36,898 nt of DNA, taken from positions 1-36,898 of the forward strand of contig JANXZK010000025.1 of NCBI GenBank assembly GCA_025355565.1. The letters run 5' to 3'. This DNA is from a bacterium. GTDB taxonomy: Bacteria > Patescibacteriota > Minisyncoccia > Phycocordibacterales > PALSA-1337. This document shows, piece after piece, positions 15,445-23,809 of the stretch. How positions within the stretch are numbered: the stretch's first letter is position 1; each line of letters opens with the position of its first letter. Under the pieces are notes generated by a model. It was not told the origin of the DNA. It made no database searches and worked only from the letters and a program-made list of their open reading frames with translations. The position numbers and the translations under genes are program-made.

Positions 15445-16563
15445 CTAGCGATTCATTGGCATTACTAAGTATAAAAATGTTTGGTCTCCGGATATAGGCC
15501 TTATAACCATTGGTTTATTGATGCCACTCAATTGGAGAGAGACGCTGTCAGCATCGATAGATTGGAAACAGTCAATGATGTATTTGTAATTAAAATTTAT
15601 CTCCATTTTATCCCCTGTCAGTGTGGCATCTATATTCGTTTTGTTTTCCCCAATATCTGAATTTTTTGTTTGCACATCAAAAACCTTAGCTTTTGGATCG
15701 ATCGTCATATGAACTTGATTGAATTTATCTGAAAAAATATTTGATATCTTTAATGCGTTCAATAAGTCTTGTTTTAGTGTGATCACCTCGGTTATATAGT
15801 CTTTTGGGATTATCTGCTTATAATCCGGGAAAGTGCCGTCAATAACCCTTGATACAATATATATATCATCCGCTTCAAATGAGATGAGGTTCTTCCCCAT
15901 TTTTACTCTCAGTGTTTCACCCATACTTTCCAAAACCCTCGTAACATCAGCGATATTTTTGAATGGTAGTAATATTTCATTGATCTTTACCGAGAGTGGA
16001 ACTTTGATCCTCTTTTCTGCCAATCGGAATGAGTCTGTTGCCGCAAAAACGATACAATCTCCATCTTTGTATATGTAAACACTTGAAAGTTCTGGTTTTA
16101 CACTAGACACAGATGCGCTGTACCAGACAGCTTTTAGACCTTTTATGAATAAGTCGCTTCTAAAACTGACTTCTTCTATTACATTATCCTTATCTCCAAC
16201 ACGAGGTATCGAAGGAAAATCCTCTATTGGTAAGGTTTTGATGACAACTTTTGACTTGTTCGCTTGGATATATAAATTTCCTGAAATAACTTCGACTTTT
16301 GCTACTTGATTATCTTCTTGGATCTGAGAAATGAATGATGATAATATGTTTCCAGGTACAGCGATAGTGCCTTTAGTTGTTGTTTTGATTGGAACAGATA
16401 TTTCCACCCCAATATCGAGATTAGTTGCTTTAAAAATCGCAATATTATTATCAACTTCTATAAGTACACATGTGAGCACTGGTAGTGTCATATGTTTTCC
16501 AGTTATCCTCTCTACAAGGTTAATCGCGTCTTTTAGTTTTTTAAAGTTAATTTCGAATTTCAT
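15445..16563 (-). CDS. dnaN: DNA polymerase III beta subunit (sliding clamp)
   Basis: Ring-shaped processivity factor that tethers polymerase to DNA. The protein starts MKFEINFKKLKDAINLVERIT, has the three-fold repeated clamp topology (for example LPVLTCVLIEV in domain I and SSVYIYKDGDCIVFAATDSFRLAEKR in domain II), and ends with the typical PMVIRPISG...YLVMPMNR strand. At 372 residues it is full length. It follows dnaA on the same strand after a 160-base AT-rich gap that carries a DnaA box, so it may have its own promoter or be part of a bipartite origin. Confidence 0.96.
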   Translation of the reverse strand: MKFEINFKKLKDAINLVERITGKHMTLPVLTCVLIEVDNNIAIFKATNLDIGVEISVPIKTTTKGTIAVPGNILSSFISQIQEDNQVAKVEVISGNLYIQANKSKVVIKTLPIEDFPSIPRVGDKDNVIEEVSFRSDLFIKGLKAVWYSASVSSVKPELSSVYIYKDGDCIVFAATDSFRLAEKRIKVPLSVKINEILLPFKNIADVTRVLESMGETLRVKMGKNLISFEADDIYIVSRVIDGTFPDYKQIIPKDYITEVITLKQDLLNALKISNIFSDKFNQVHMTIDPKAKVFDVQTKNSDIGENKTNIDATLTGDKMEINFNYKYIIDCFQSIDADSVSLQLSGINKPMVIRPISGDQTFLYLVMPMNR

Positions 16564-16723
16564 GTTATTAAGGGTGTGGATATGTTGATAATGATTTTTA
16601 TGGTTAGGTTATGTCTTATAATTAGATCTTGTATCTAGTTATCTTGTTGAGAATTTGATACTAACTTATACCAGGTTATCTTGTTTACTTATAATCAACT
16701 TCTTATCCACATATTTATCCTCT
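16564..16723. other. AT-rich dnaA-dnaN intergenic region, possible second origin part
   Basis: A perfect DnaA box, TTATCCACA, is at 16703-16711, and a one-mismatch box (TGTGGATAT) is near 16574. The words GTTATCTTGTT recur twice within an AT-rich stretch. No gene is seen. It could be the unwinding half of a bipartite origin or just the dnaN promoter region. Confidence 0.5.
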
Positions 16724-18073
16724 TTATAACATCGAACGTAATTGGTTTATCTCTTGCAGTAATATCGGGCTAGTTTTGATGTCATTTTTGATCTTTTCAT
16801 ACGAGTGGATGACGGTTGTATGATCCCTTCCACCCAGTTTCTCTCCTATCGACGGGAAAGATATGTTGAAATCCTCACGGAGCATATACATAACCACTTG
16901 GCGTGGTTTAACAACCTCCTTTCTGCGTGTTTTGTTGTATATACTATCCTCATCAATATTATAGAAATCAGAGACCATTTTGACTATATCTTTTATCGAA
17001 ACGGTCTTTTTTGGCTTAACGCTATTTTTCAATATATCTTTTATCTCATTTATATTCAATTCCCTGTTTCGAAGTTGTGTTTGGCAGGCGATAACATTGA
17101 CGATGCCCTCTATCTCACGAATATTGTCGTCTATTGATCCGGAAAGGTACTCCACGATGTCACTGGAAAGGGTGATGTTATGCACGCCGCACTTGGTGCG
17201 CACGATAGCCATCCTAGACTCACGATCTGGCTCAGGGATATCTACGATCATTCCGACACTGAATCTACCTCGGAGACGAGATTCGAGCCCAGGAATGACA
17301 TTTGGATGGCGGTCAGAGGAAAATACCAGCTGCCTTCCTGTATCGTGGAACGTATTGAAGAAATGGAACAACTCTTCTTGGAATTTTTCTTTATGTGAGA
17401 AGAATTGAACGTCATCCATGATCATCACATCATACTTTCTGTACTTGTCTTTGAATGGTTGGACCTTGTTTTCTTGGATCGCCACGAAAAATTCAGATCC
17501 AAACCGCTCTGAGGTGAGATAAAAAACTTTTTTATTCGGGTGAAGCCTTTTGATTTGGTTCCCTACCGCTTGGATCAGGTGGGTCTTGCCTCGACCAGTA
17601 CTTCCATATACAAACAATGGGTTATAAACTTGTCCTGGGGCTTTTATGACGGCCTGAGAGGCTGCGTGGGCGAGCTCGTTGAATGGTCCAACAACGAAAT
17701 TGTCGAATGTGTAGCGTGGATTCAAGTTGTCGTCTTTGTTTATATAGAAATCCTGTAGAGGCATCGGCATTGTTGGTGCCGCTACTACCTTCTTCTTTGC
17801 GTCATTGGCTTTAGATTTCTCGTTTTCCTTGGTGATGACGTATTCGAGCGCCCTAACCCCTTCATTCATCTGTCTCAAGATGCGCAAGATGTTGTTGTGG
17901 AACTTTTTAACCATCCATTCCTGGGTAAATGAGTTCGGAACACCTAGGTATATCACTCCCTCGGTTTCTTTTAGGATCTTTGTCTCCTTGAACCAAGTCG
18001 AAAAATTAGCCTGAGAGACGAGAGTCTCTATTTCTACTAGAGCCGTTTGCCACATTTTTGTATAGTCTTGCAT
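16724..18073 (-). CDS. dnaA: Chromosomal replication initiator DnaA
   Basis: AAA+ protein that binds DnaA boxes and melts the origin. Domain I (about 1-85) starts MQDYTKMWQTALVEIETLVSQ. The AAA+ domain begins at NPRYTFDNFVVGPFN and has Walker A GSTGRGKTHL and Walker B VMIMDDVQFF, with sensor residues following. Domain IV, from about 350, ends with the DNA-binding signature KLGGRDHTTVIHSYEKI. The linker domain II is short (about 25 residues). At 449 residues it is intact. Its start faces the rpmH gene across the predicted origin. The upstream region has no leaderless -10 box, unlike many genes here. Confidence 0.97.
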   Translation of the reverse strand: MQDYTKMWQTALVEIETLVSQANFSTWFKETKILKETEGVIYLGVPNSFTQEWMVKKFHNNILRILRQMNEGVRALEYVITKENEKSKANDAKKKVVAAPTMPMPLQDFYINKDDNLNPRYTFDNFVVGPFNELAHAASQAVIKAPGQVYNPLFVYGSTGRGKTHLIQAVGNQIKRLHPNKKVFYLTSERFGSEFFVAIQENKVQPFKDKYRKYDVMIMDDVQFFSHKEKFQEELFHFFNTFHDTGRQLVFSSDRHPNVIPGLESRLRGRFSVGMIVDIPEPDRESRMAIVRTKCGVHNITLSSDIVEYLSGSIDDNIREIEGIVNVIACQTQLRNRELNINEIKDILKNSVKPKKTVSIKDIVKMVSDFYNIDEDSIYNKTRRKEVVKPRQVVMYMLREDFNISFPSIGEKLGGRDHTTVIHSYEKIKNDIKTSPILLQEINQLRSML

Positions 18074-18195
18074 TGGAAAATTTTTCTTTAAGTATATACC
18101 TGTTTATAATTCTGCCTACTTGTGGAGAGAGATAAAATATGTTGATAAGTTGTGGACAAGTGTTTATATATAAAAACTTCTTAAAATTCAGTAAT

Positions 18196-18358
18196 AATAA
18201 CCCCCACCCGTCCCTATGACGCGACCGAGTACTGTTTGAACATCCATGAATCGTTAAAGCTTTTGACATAGGTTGTATGGGAACACATGTCAAAAGATCA
18301 TACGATTCATAGGATGTGAATTACGCAGGGAGCGGAGGAGGGATGGGTGGGGGTTATT
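18196..18358. repeat. Long imperfect palindrome R4 in the origin region
   Basis: The outer arms AATAACCCCCACCC (18196-18209) and its complement (18345-18358) pair perfectly. Inner arms pair imperfectly, closing with TTTTGACA at 18261-18268 against TGTCAAAA at 18288-18295, leaving a 19-base loop. The outer C/G block is strongly asymmetric between strands. The core is unlike that of R1 and R2. Confidence 0.8.
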
Positions 18359-18380
18359 CAAGACCCGTGAATGCGAGACC

Positions 18381-18409
18381 TTGAATTATTATCAGAAATA
18401 ATGTAAAGT
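18381..18409 (+). promoter_or_regulatory. Promoter of rpmH, leaderless spacing
   Basis: TTGAAT (18381-18386), a 17-base spacer and TAAAGT (18404-18409) make a good promoter. The box ends seven bases before the rpmH ATG at 18417. Confidence 0.55.
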
Positions 18410-18416
18410 ACTCTCC

Positions 18417-18551
18417 ATGTCATTCACATACAACCCAAAGAAGAGAAAGAGAGCAAAATCTCACGGTTTTCGAGTTCGTATGAAGACGACGTCAGGACGC
18501 AAAGTTCTCGCCCGTCGTCGAGGTAAAGGTCGTAAACGTGTTGCTGTTTAG
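18417..18551 (+). CDS. rpmH: Ribosomal protein bL34
   Basis: The 44-residue basic protein reads [18 protein letters not shown] at its start, then [20 protein letters not shown] and a short hydrophobic tail. This is the typical L34 pattern, which binds 23S rRNA in the large subunit. It follows the predicted origin, with rnpA 45 bases downstream, in the standard rpmH-rnpA-yidC order. A leaderless-type promoter lies directly upstream. Confidence 0.97.
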   Translation: MSFTYNPKKRKRAKSHGFRVRMKTTSGRKVLARRRGKGRKRVAV

Positions 18552-18596
18552 TTGACTTCTTGATTAATTGGTCATTCTGGTGACCTTACATACAGT

Positions 18597-18932
18597 ATGT
18601 TACCTCGTTCACAAAGGCTTTCGGTGCAACAATTCGATTTTGTCATGGAAAAAGGGAGAGCATACCACTCTACCCTTTTTCTATTGAGGGTTAAGAAGGT
18701 TGGATCAAGCACGAGAGTGTCCGCCACTGTTCCCAATAAAGTCGCCAAAAAAGCGACAGATAGAAACTATCTACGTCGCAAGATGTATGAGTCGATAAGA
18801 CTGATCTATGGAAATATTGTTGCCGGACAACACATCATAGTATTTGCGAAAAGCGCAGCTGTGACGGCATCGTTCGAGCAATTAAATAAGGAGATGTGCA
18901 GTATCTTTGTAAAAGCCGGCCTATTGATGTAG
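18597..18932 (+). CDS. rnpA: Ribonuclease P protein component
   Basis: Small basic protein that helps RNase P RNA process the 5' ends of tRNAs. The 111 residues start MLPRSQRLSVQQFDFVMEKG. The central helix KKATDRNYLRRKMYE corresponds to the RNR signature (usually RNRxKR), with Tyr in place of the second Arg. The C-terminal part IIVFAKSAAVTASFEQLNKE matches the usual last strand and helix. It sits between rpmH and yidC. No strong ribosome binding site precedes the ATG. Confidence 0.93.
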   Translation: MLPRSQRLSVQQFDFVMEKGRAYHSTLFLLRVKKVGSSTRVSATVPNKVAKKATDRNYLRRKMYESIRLIYGNIVAGQHIIVFAKSAAVTASFEQLNKEMCSIFVKAGLLM

Positions 18933-18944
18933 TATTGATACATT

Positions 18945-19691
18945 ATGTTTCATAACTACGTTTTTTTACCTCTCTACAACGGACTCATCGGCATCATGGA
19001 TATCGTTCCTGGAATAGATGTTGGTGTCGCGGTGATCATATTTACCATCATCATCCGATTGATCCTATTCCCACTCTCTAAAAGCTCAGTTTTGACGCAG
19101 GTTCGCATGAAGGAGGTAGAGCCGGAGGCGAACAAGATCCGCGCACAATACGCTACCGACAAACAGACTCAGGCTCTAAAGATCATGGAGTTGTACAAAG
19201 AGAAGAAAGTCAGGCCCTTTTCTGGCGTCTTGCTGTTAATTATCCAACTCCCTATCCTCCTAGCGCTGATCTCTGTATTTTACAAGATCATCCCTACTAT
19301 AGACCCAACGTATCTATATAGTTTTGTCCATGTGCCCGTGATCAAACCAACGCTACTTGGTCTAGATCTGACTAGTAAAAGCTTGATTCTGGCTATTGTG
19401 ACGGCGATCATTCAGTTCCTACAGATGCATTTTTCTATTGCCTCAAAGCAGGTGAAAAATCAAAACCTGAATACAACGAATAGACTTGGCGCCATAGATA
19501 GTTCACAGATGGCAAATGCTATGACCACTCAGATGAAGTGGTTCTTGCCGATCATCGCGTTTGCCTCCGTCTATTGGCTTATACCGGCGAAATATCCCCA
19601 AGCGGCGGCGGTTATCGCGATATATTGGTCTATAAGTTCACTTTTCACACTTCTTCAGGAGATATACATCAGGAAGAGACACATTAAATAA
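18945..19691 (+). CDS. yidC: Membrane protein insertase YidC/Oxa1
   Basis: Inserts small membrane proteins and helps SecYEG. The 248-residue protein is the short, Gram-positive-like form without the large periplasmic domain. TM1 lies around 22-42 (VGVAVIIFTIIIRLILFPLS), with the conserved Arg in IIIRLILFP that forms the hydrophilic groove. The cytosolic hairpin EPEANKIRAQYATDKQTQ follows. Later membrane segments lie around 85-108, 142-160, 195-215 and 222-240. The C-terminus RKRHIK is positively charged. It starts 12 bases after rnpA and ends two bases before the converging 455-residue gene. Confidence 0.94.
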   Translation: MFHNYVFLPLYNGLIGIMDIVPGIDVGVAVIIFTIIIRLILFPLSKSSVLTQVRMKEVEPEANKIRAQYATDKQTQALKIMELYKEKKVRPFSGVLLLIIQLPILLALISVFYKIIPTIDPTYLYSFVHVPVIKPTLLGLDLTSKSLILAIVTAIIQFLQMHFSIASKQVKNQNLNTTNRLGAIDSSQMANAMTTQMKWFLPIIAFASVYWLIPAKYPQAAAVIAIYWSISSLFTLLQEIYIRKRHIK

Positions 19692-19693
19692 GA

Positions 19694-21061
19694 TCACTGG
19701 ACTTTACTAGTAACTAGATCGAAAGACCATAACGAGAGGTCATTTTTGTTCATAAAGAACAGGAATTCGTCTTTTGGATCTAACCCCAGGTTGAAAGCGT
19801 CTATCACACGGTCTGATTGGTCGACGATAGAGGTGACGAGGTGGATCTCACCGGAAGTGGCGTTGATTTGCCAGATCTTGTCTGCTCCGGAGAGGATCCC
19901 ACGATACCAATCATCAGGATATAATCCACTGACTGGTTGTGCTGGGGCTGCGCAATAGATCATGTTCAAGTTAAAATTACCCCAAACACACTTATCAGCG
20001 AGAGTTTTTATAACGGCACTGGTGTATTTTTGTGAGGAGACGGCATAAATCGCTGTCGTTAAGGAATCTTTTTCTGCTGACGACGCTAACACGTATTTAG
20101 CGTCACGGCTCACTTTCGTACTCAGCCCAAGTATCGGCCCAATGATCTTCTTCCACGATCCAGTTTTTGGGCTGATAAAATACAAAAACCCTCCATACGA
20201 GGCCGAACCTTTGGTGGTAAGAGTGATCGTGTTCTCTTCCGGCCACTCGGCATTTATCTGTGTAATAGGGGTGTTGAATATCTGCGTCATAGACCTTCCA
20301 TCGAAGGTTGCGGTATACCCTACCCCATAGCCGTTGCTGTTCACTATGAAGAAGATCTTGTCTTTCTTTGGCGAAGTTGCATAAGTGATGATGTTAGTTG
20401 GCAGATTTTTTCCTTTCAACTCTGCTGGCGTCTGTTGGATGGAGTCAACGATGACCGACGAACCAGTGATATCTGAAGAGTTCAATCCTTTGCTTGTGGT
20501 CGAAGCTGTTTTGTTGCTGGTGGTACTCGTAGCAACCTTTGGTAACACCCGAGCGCGGATCTCGGCGAATAAAGTTGCGAAGCCGGGAGCGTTATCAGTG
20601 AATGTTGTGCTGACAAATGCTGTCAGATCCTTGTTCCAGACACTACTCACGATCTTTGGTACGACCGTGTTTGATATCGTCACTACGGCTGAATTATCTC
20701 CATGCGCCTCGAATATATTTCCTCTCCCCCGATCTACCCATCTAACTATTGTCGTAGAAGCTGTTGTACTAGCACCATATCCACCTACTGGTGTATTACT
20801 GAGAAGTCGTAGTGTTGGTACCACCATAGGAGAATTTCGCGTTGAAGTTGCCGACGCTTGGTTATAGGCTGTTCCATTATTGGTTACTGGTTGGGGTACT
20901 CTACCAAAAGGTGTGAAGGTGTTGTCTGTTACGTCGGTATTGGTGGCGGTCGCTGTGCTGGAGTTGCGACTGGCGATGAGGTATATACCAACACCAACCA
21001 CGATGAGTAGGATGAGGCCAAAGATGATGTATGGGGTGTATGAAGGTTTCTGTGGAGGCAT
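19694..21061 (-). CDS. Membrane-anchored protein with a predicted beta-propeller-like exterior
   Basis: Last gene of the minus-strand secretion cluster. A single membrane segment (about 11-30, IIFGLILLIVVGVGIYLIA) is followed by a Thr/Ser/Asn-rich linker (35-80) and about 370 residues of repeating beta-strand blocks such as GRGNIFEAHGD, KIFFIVNSNGYGVGYT, GSWKKIIGPILG and GEIHLVTSI. The WSFDLVTSK-type ends resemble propeller blades, but no named repeat can be assigned. It probably faces outside. Its start lies four bases before the end of the pilin-like gene, so the two are likely co-expressed. Function unknown; a role in the envelope machine is inferred from context only. Confidence 0.7.
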   Translation of the reverse strand: MPPQKPSYTPYIIFGLILLIVVGVGIYLIASRNSSTATATNTDVTDNTFTPFGRVPQPVTNNGTAYNQASATSTRNSPMVVPTLRLLSNTPVGGYGASTTASTTIVRWVDRGRGNIFEAHGDNSAVVTISNTVVPKIVSSVWNKDLTAFVSTTFTDNAPGFATLFAEIRARVLPKVATSTTSNKTASTTSKGLNSSDITGSSVIVDSIQQTPAELKGKNLPTNIITYATSPKKDKIFFIVNSNGYGVGYTATFDGRSMTQIFNTPITQINAEWPEENTITLTTKGSASYGGFLYFISPKTGSWKKIIGPILGLSTKVSRDAKYVLASSAEKDSLTTAIYAVSSQKYTSAVIKTLADKCVWGNFNLNMIYCAAPAQPVSGLYPDDWYRGILSGADKIWQINATSGEIHLVTSIVDQSDRVIDAFNLGLDPKDEFLFFMNKNDLSLWSFDLVTSKVQ

Positions 21062-21064
21062 GTG

Positions 21065-22189
21065 TTATTGTTTTAAGGCCGATGATCCGAGCCCTGATCG
21101 TAGTGTTGCCGTCCTTCGCAATAGTTCTTGACTAAGTGTAGGATCACTAATATGTTCTGCTGCAAGGTTTATACTGTCTATCGAAGCGTTTATTTGGTTA
21201 TATGCATAGTTTCTGTCGCTTGTTGATTCAATTCGCTCCGTGCTTGGGTTTGTAAAAGTGTACTCTGGGGGAGAAGAGGCAGACCAGCTTCCAGATGAGT
21301 GTGCCCGAGCGGCTCCAATAATCAAGTTAATTTTCGCAACCTGCATCATTTGCCAGGTGTAATTATACTGGTTCTCAAGAGCTGATGTCGAATGACTACT
21401 ATCGACTTCTCTCAAGTGACTTATGGCAGTATTGTAAGCTAGAGCGGAAGCGGTTTGTCCTTCATTTATTGATTGTATAGTTGCAGAACTGTTAACATAT
21501 TGAGATAAATATTGGTTTTGTTGCAAGACGCTTTCTTGTTCCGTGTGTGTAATGCGGTCGTTTCGTAGCTGGGTTTCGAGTGTGGCCCGTTCTGTTGGGT
21601 TGGTGGAAGATGCTATTTGTTGTTTTGTTAAGTTGATTCTTTCTGTTAAAGTTTGGGTGGATGCGGCAACCCGTTGCGCATCTGCGGCCGCCACCATAGA
21701 TATGTCCGCTGTTTGTTCTTGGAGCTGTTCCGCTAATGATTGGAGGCTAGTCGTTGCCAAACCTTCGAGTTTCGGTATCACAGCGATATCTACCAGTTTT
21801 GGATTAACCGTGCGCAATATCAAATATGTAGACAGCACCATAAGTAGTCCTATTACGGCATTCTGTAGTTTTTCTAGCCCATCATTTTTCTTTCCAAATG
21901 ATTCCGCCGTCATATATATTAGTCCACCATATACGATCATAAAGACGGCTGCAATAGCGGATAGAGCTATAATCAGATTCAACGTATCTTGTATATATGT
22001 GTCCAAGTCGATCTTTGGGGGCATCGTCGCCGTTGCGTTATCCTTGGAAATGGCGGGTAATGGCTCAAGCAGTGTATATGTCCCACCGGCTGCTGACACC
22101 ACATGTATGGAACCCACTAGAGAGAAAGTCATTACAAATATTGCCATTAGTCCAAATAGAATCGATAGTTTTTTCATGCGAGTTTTCAT
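21065..22189 (-). CDS. Two-TM pilin-like protein (VirB2/TrbC-like core) with long helical extension
   Basis: Resembles the pilin-like proteins encoded next to VirB4 in Parcubacteria. A signal peptide (about 1-34, ending VVSAAGG) is followed by two hydrophobic helices: LNLIIALSAIAAVFMIVYGGLIYM (about 71-94, with a Gly-Gly hairpin region) and AVIGLLMVLSTYLILRTV (about 110-127). This is the VirB2/TrbC arrangement. Unlike VirB2 (about 100 residues after processing), it carries about 240 more residues, mostly polar alpha-helix with Gln, Thr and Ser. A TATAAT box seven bases before the ATG could start transcription within the cluster. Pilus subunit or membrane adaptor are both possible. Confidence 0.7.
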   Translation of the reverse strand: MKTRMKKLSILFGLMAIFVMTFSLVGSIHVVSAAGGTYTLLEPLPAISKDNATATMPPKIDLDTYIQDTLNLIIALSAIAAVFMIVYGGLIYMTAESFGKKNDGLEKLQNAVIGLLMVLSTYLILRTVNPKLVDIAVIPKLEGLATTSLQSLAEQLQEQTADISMVAAADAQRVAASTQTLTERINLTKQQIASSTNPTERATLETQLRNDRITHTEQESVLQQNQYLSQYVNSSATIQSINEGQTASALAYNTAISHLREVDSSHSTSALENQYNYTWQMMQVAKINLIIGAARAHSSGSWSASSPPEYTFTNPSTERIESTSDRNYAYNQINASIDSINLAAEHISDPTLSQELLRRTATLRSGLGSSALKQ

Positions 22190-22196
22190 GGTGATA

Positions 22197-22202
22197 ATTA
22201 TA
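22197..22202 (-). promoter_or_regulatory. -10 box of the pilin-like gene, leaderless spacing
   Basis: TATAAT on the minus strand ends seven bases before the ATG at 22189. It overlaps the end of the preceding gene (stop at 22198), so it would allow separate expression of the pilin-like protein. Confidence 0.5.
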
Positions 22203-23232
22203 TTGAAACAGAATCAGTTGTGTTGTTATTTGGATTTGCATTGAATGAGGCAGTAAATTCACCACTGATACCTTGCAGTATGTATTTTGCGTTACTAACA
22301 TCCAGATGGATGATGGACGAACCACCACCATTACCAGGAGAACGAAGGATGACGGATGAACGACCATTGAGTTCAGGATGAGCGACACTATTTATGAGCC
22401 AGGACAGTGTACTGCCGGGGCTGAAGCCGAACGGTACAGCCAACACGCCAGTTTCATTTTTTGAGCCTATGTTCAATGTGTCACCGAGGGCGATATTGAA
22501 AAGGGGGCCATAAGATGGGTCGTTGACGTAAAACTGCAGACTCTGTCTTTCTGGTTCCAAAGTGGTCTTGCCGACAGCCTGCGATCCACCCTCACGGTTT
22601 GTCACAGTGACGGAGACAATATCAGTATTTGGTATCATTCCTCCTGAGATAACTATCGATTGTTTACCATACCCAGAACCACCAGAGAGCAACTGATCAT
22701 TCTTCCTCCATTGATAGATGAGGGTTGTGGGGTTAAGTTCTTTACCTGAAGAGTCCGCTAGGTGGGGAATAGCGATAACTTTTATGGAGTTTTGGTATGC
22801 TATCGGTGTTTTTCCTAGGAATAGTGGTGGTACGTACCCGTCTGACTCCACGACCATGTCCACAGATCCTGAACCGATCACAGTTCCTCCCTCCACGATC
22901 GCCCCGTCGGGTGTGGTCGCTGTGACATCTATTTGCATTTTGTCGCCAAGCGCGGGAGCTTTTACGTCCAACGAGTTTACCCCAACACCTTTTTTCACAA
23001 CTTTTCCTCCTATTGACCATGAAATATCTGCACCACTTATATCCACACTATAACTGCTGACATCTATGGTGATGGTTTGTCCGGGTGTTGGATTGCTGCT
23101 CGATACTGATATTGAGAGTCCGTCACCTATTCCAGGTATAACTTGTGCGTTTGCGGAGGACGTAAAAGTCAATGAGCAAATAGCGATGATAGTGAGGGTG
23201 CCGACAAATCGATTTTTAGAACAACGCATCAT
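22198..23232 (-). CDS. Secreted protein with Ig-like beta domains
   Basis: A signal peptide (about 8-30, LTIIAICSLTFTSSANAQ) precedes about 315 residues of beta-rich sequence. A first Ig/PKD-like block is clear: SVSSSNPTPGQTITIDVSSY, then ADISWSIGG, then DKMQIDVTATTPDG. A second part (PTTLIYQWRKNDQLLSG, SVTVTNREGG) and a third (IALGDTLNIG, STLSWLINS, SIIHLDVSNAKY) look similar, giving perhaps three domains. No Cys, no anchor and no sorting signal is seen in the mature part. Two ATG codons start the frame (23232 and 23229). It sits between the VirB4-side membrane protein and the pilin-like gene, so it may be a surface or channel-lining component. Function unknown. Confidence 0.7.
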   Translation of the reverse strand: MMRCSKNRFVGTLTIIAICSLTFTSSANAQVIPGIGDGLSISVSSSNPTPGQTITIDVSSYSVDISGADISWSIGGKVVKKGVGVNSLDVKAPALGDKMQIDVTATTPDGAIVEGGTVIGSGSVDMVVESDGYVPPLFLGKTPIAYQNSIKVIAIPHLADSSGKELNPTTLIYQWRKNDQLLSGGSGYGKQSIVISGGMIPNTDIVSVTVTNREGGSQAVGKTTLEPERQSLQFYVNDPSYGPLFNIALGDTLNIGSKNETGVLAVPFGFSPGSTLSWLINSVAHPELNGRSSVILRSPGNGGGSSIIHLDVSNAKYILQGISGEFTASFNANPNNNTTDSVSI

Positions 23233-23238
23233 TACGTA

Positions 23239-23748
23239 TTATTTTAACACAGGTGGCTTGATATCCACCATCGGTGTTTTTGCCGGTTGTAATCCGCCTC
23301 CTGGGGCGCGAATACCGCTCTGATTTGATGGAGTTGGGTTTGACGACGGAGGATCATTGGGATTTCTTGGTGCCCTGGAACCATCAACATAGAGCGGTTG
23401 ATTTATGGTATTTTTCACCGTCCTTTCCTGTTCCATAGACTCCTTTTGTTCCGAGGTGATCGTCCCTGAAAACAAGTTGGCTACGTCCAATGTCCAAAAA
23501 GGTAGAGCGTTGACGAATGGTATCTGCTCGCCCACGAATGTTGCTAATAGTACCGCAAGCTTCTTGCCAGTCCAGAGTCGTCTAAATAATCCATAAGCAA
23601 ACAATACTATACCAGCTGCAATATCAATAAAATGGTTGACCACTTCTCCAACTACAAAAAGGCTCAATATTACCTGTAAAGCATCAGTTGCACCAAAAAA
23701 ACCAAATACCAGCCATTTCTCACCTTTGTTGACTACTTTTGGTTCCAT
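23239..23748 (-). CDS. Small membrane protein of the secretion cluster
   Basis: The 169-residue protein has two to three hydrophobic segments in its first half (VFGFFGATDALQVILSLFVV, FIDIAAGIVLFAYGLF and LAVLLATFVGEQIPFVNALPF), and a polar, Pro/Asn/Gly-rich tail from about 95 onward (SRAPRNPNDPPSSNPTPSN). No family is recognised. It is directly downstream of virB4 and has a perfect TATAAT with leaderless spacing in front, so it may start its own transcript together with the secreted Ig-like protein that begins seven bases after its stop. Confidence 0.65.
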   Translation of the reverse strand: MEPKVVNKGEKWLVFGFFGATDALQVILSLFVVGEVVNHFIDIAAGIVLFAYGLFRRLWTGKKLAVLLATFVGEQIPFVNALPFWTLDVANLFSGTITSEQKESMEQERTVKNTINQPLYVDGSRAPRNPNDPPSSNPTPSNQSGIRAPGGGLQPAKTPMVDIKPPVLK

Positions 23749-23754
23749 GAAGCA

Positions 23755-23760
23755 ATTATA
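23755..23760 (-). promoter_or_regulatory. Extended -10 box with leaderless spacing
   Basis: TGT followed by TATAAT on the minus strand; the box ends six bases before the ATG at 23748. It lies in the 61-base gap after virB4. Confidence 0.55.
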
Positions 23761-23809
23761 ACACCCAATCAGGGGTTGAACATTGAATATTGATCATCGA
23801 GAATTCCCT

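Larger units (their letters stand above)
18074..18416. other. Predicted replication origin region between dnaA and rpmH
   Basis: The order rpmH-dnaA-dnaN with rnpA and yidC beside rpmH is the classical bacterial origin neighbourhood. The 343 gene-free bases contain a near-consensus DnaA box TGTGGACAA at 18151-18159 (one mismatch), weaker boxes around 18101 and 18121, AT-rich tracts (18160-18200), palindrome R4, and the rpmH promoter. The number of good boxes is low, so the exact oriC boundary is uncertain. Confidence 0.65.

Noticed and set aside
18006-18293. Minus-strand open frame of 95 codons between dnaA and the origin palindrome
   Set aside because: It runs through palindrome R4 and into the dnaA start, and the product has no domain or suitable start signal.
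20385-20867. Plus-strand open frame of 160 codons opposite the propeller-like gene
   Set aside because: Valine- and leucine-rich antisense product with no domain; it arises from the Thr/Ser/Asn-rich coding strand.
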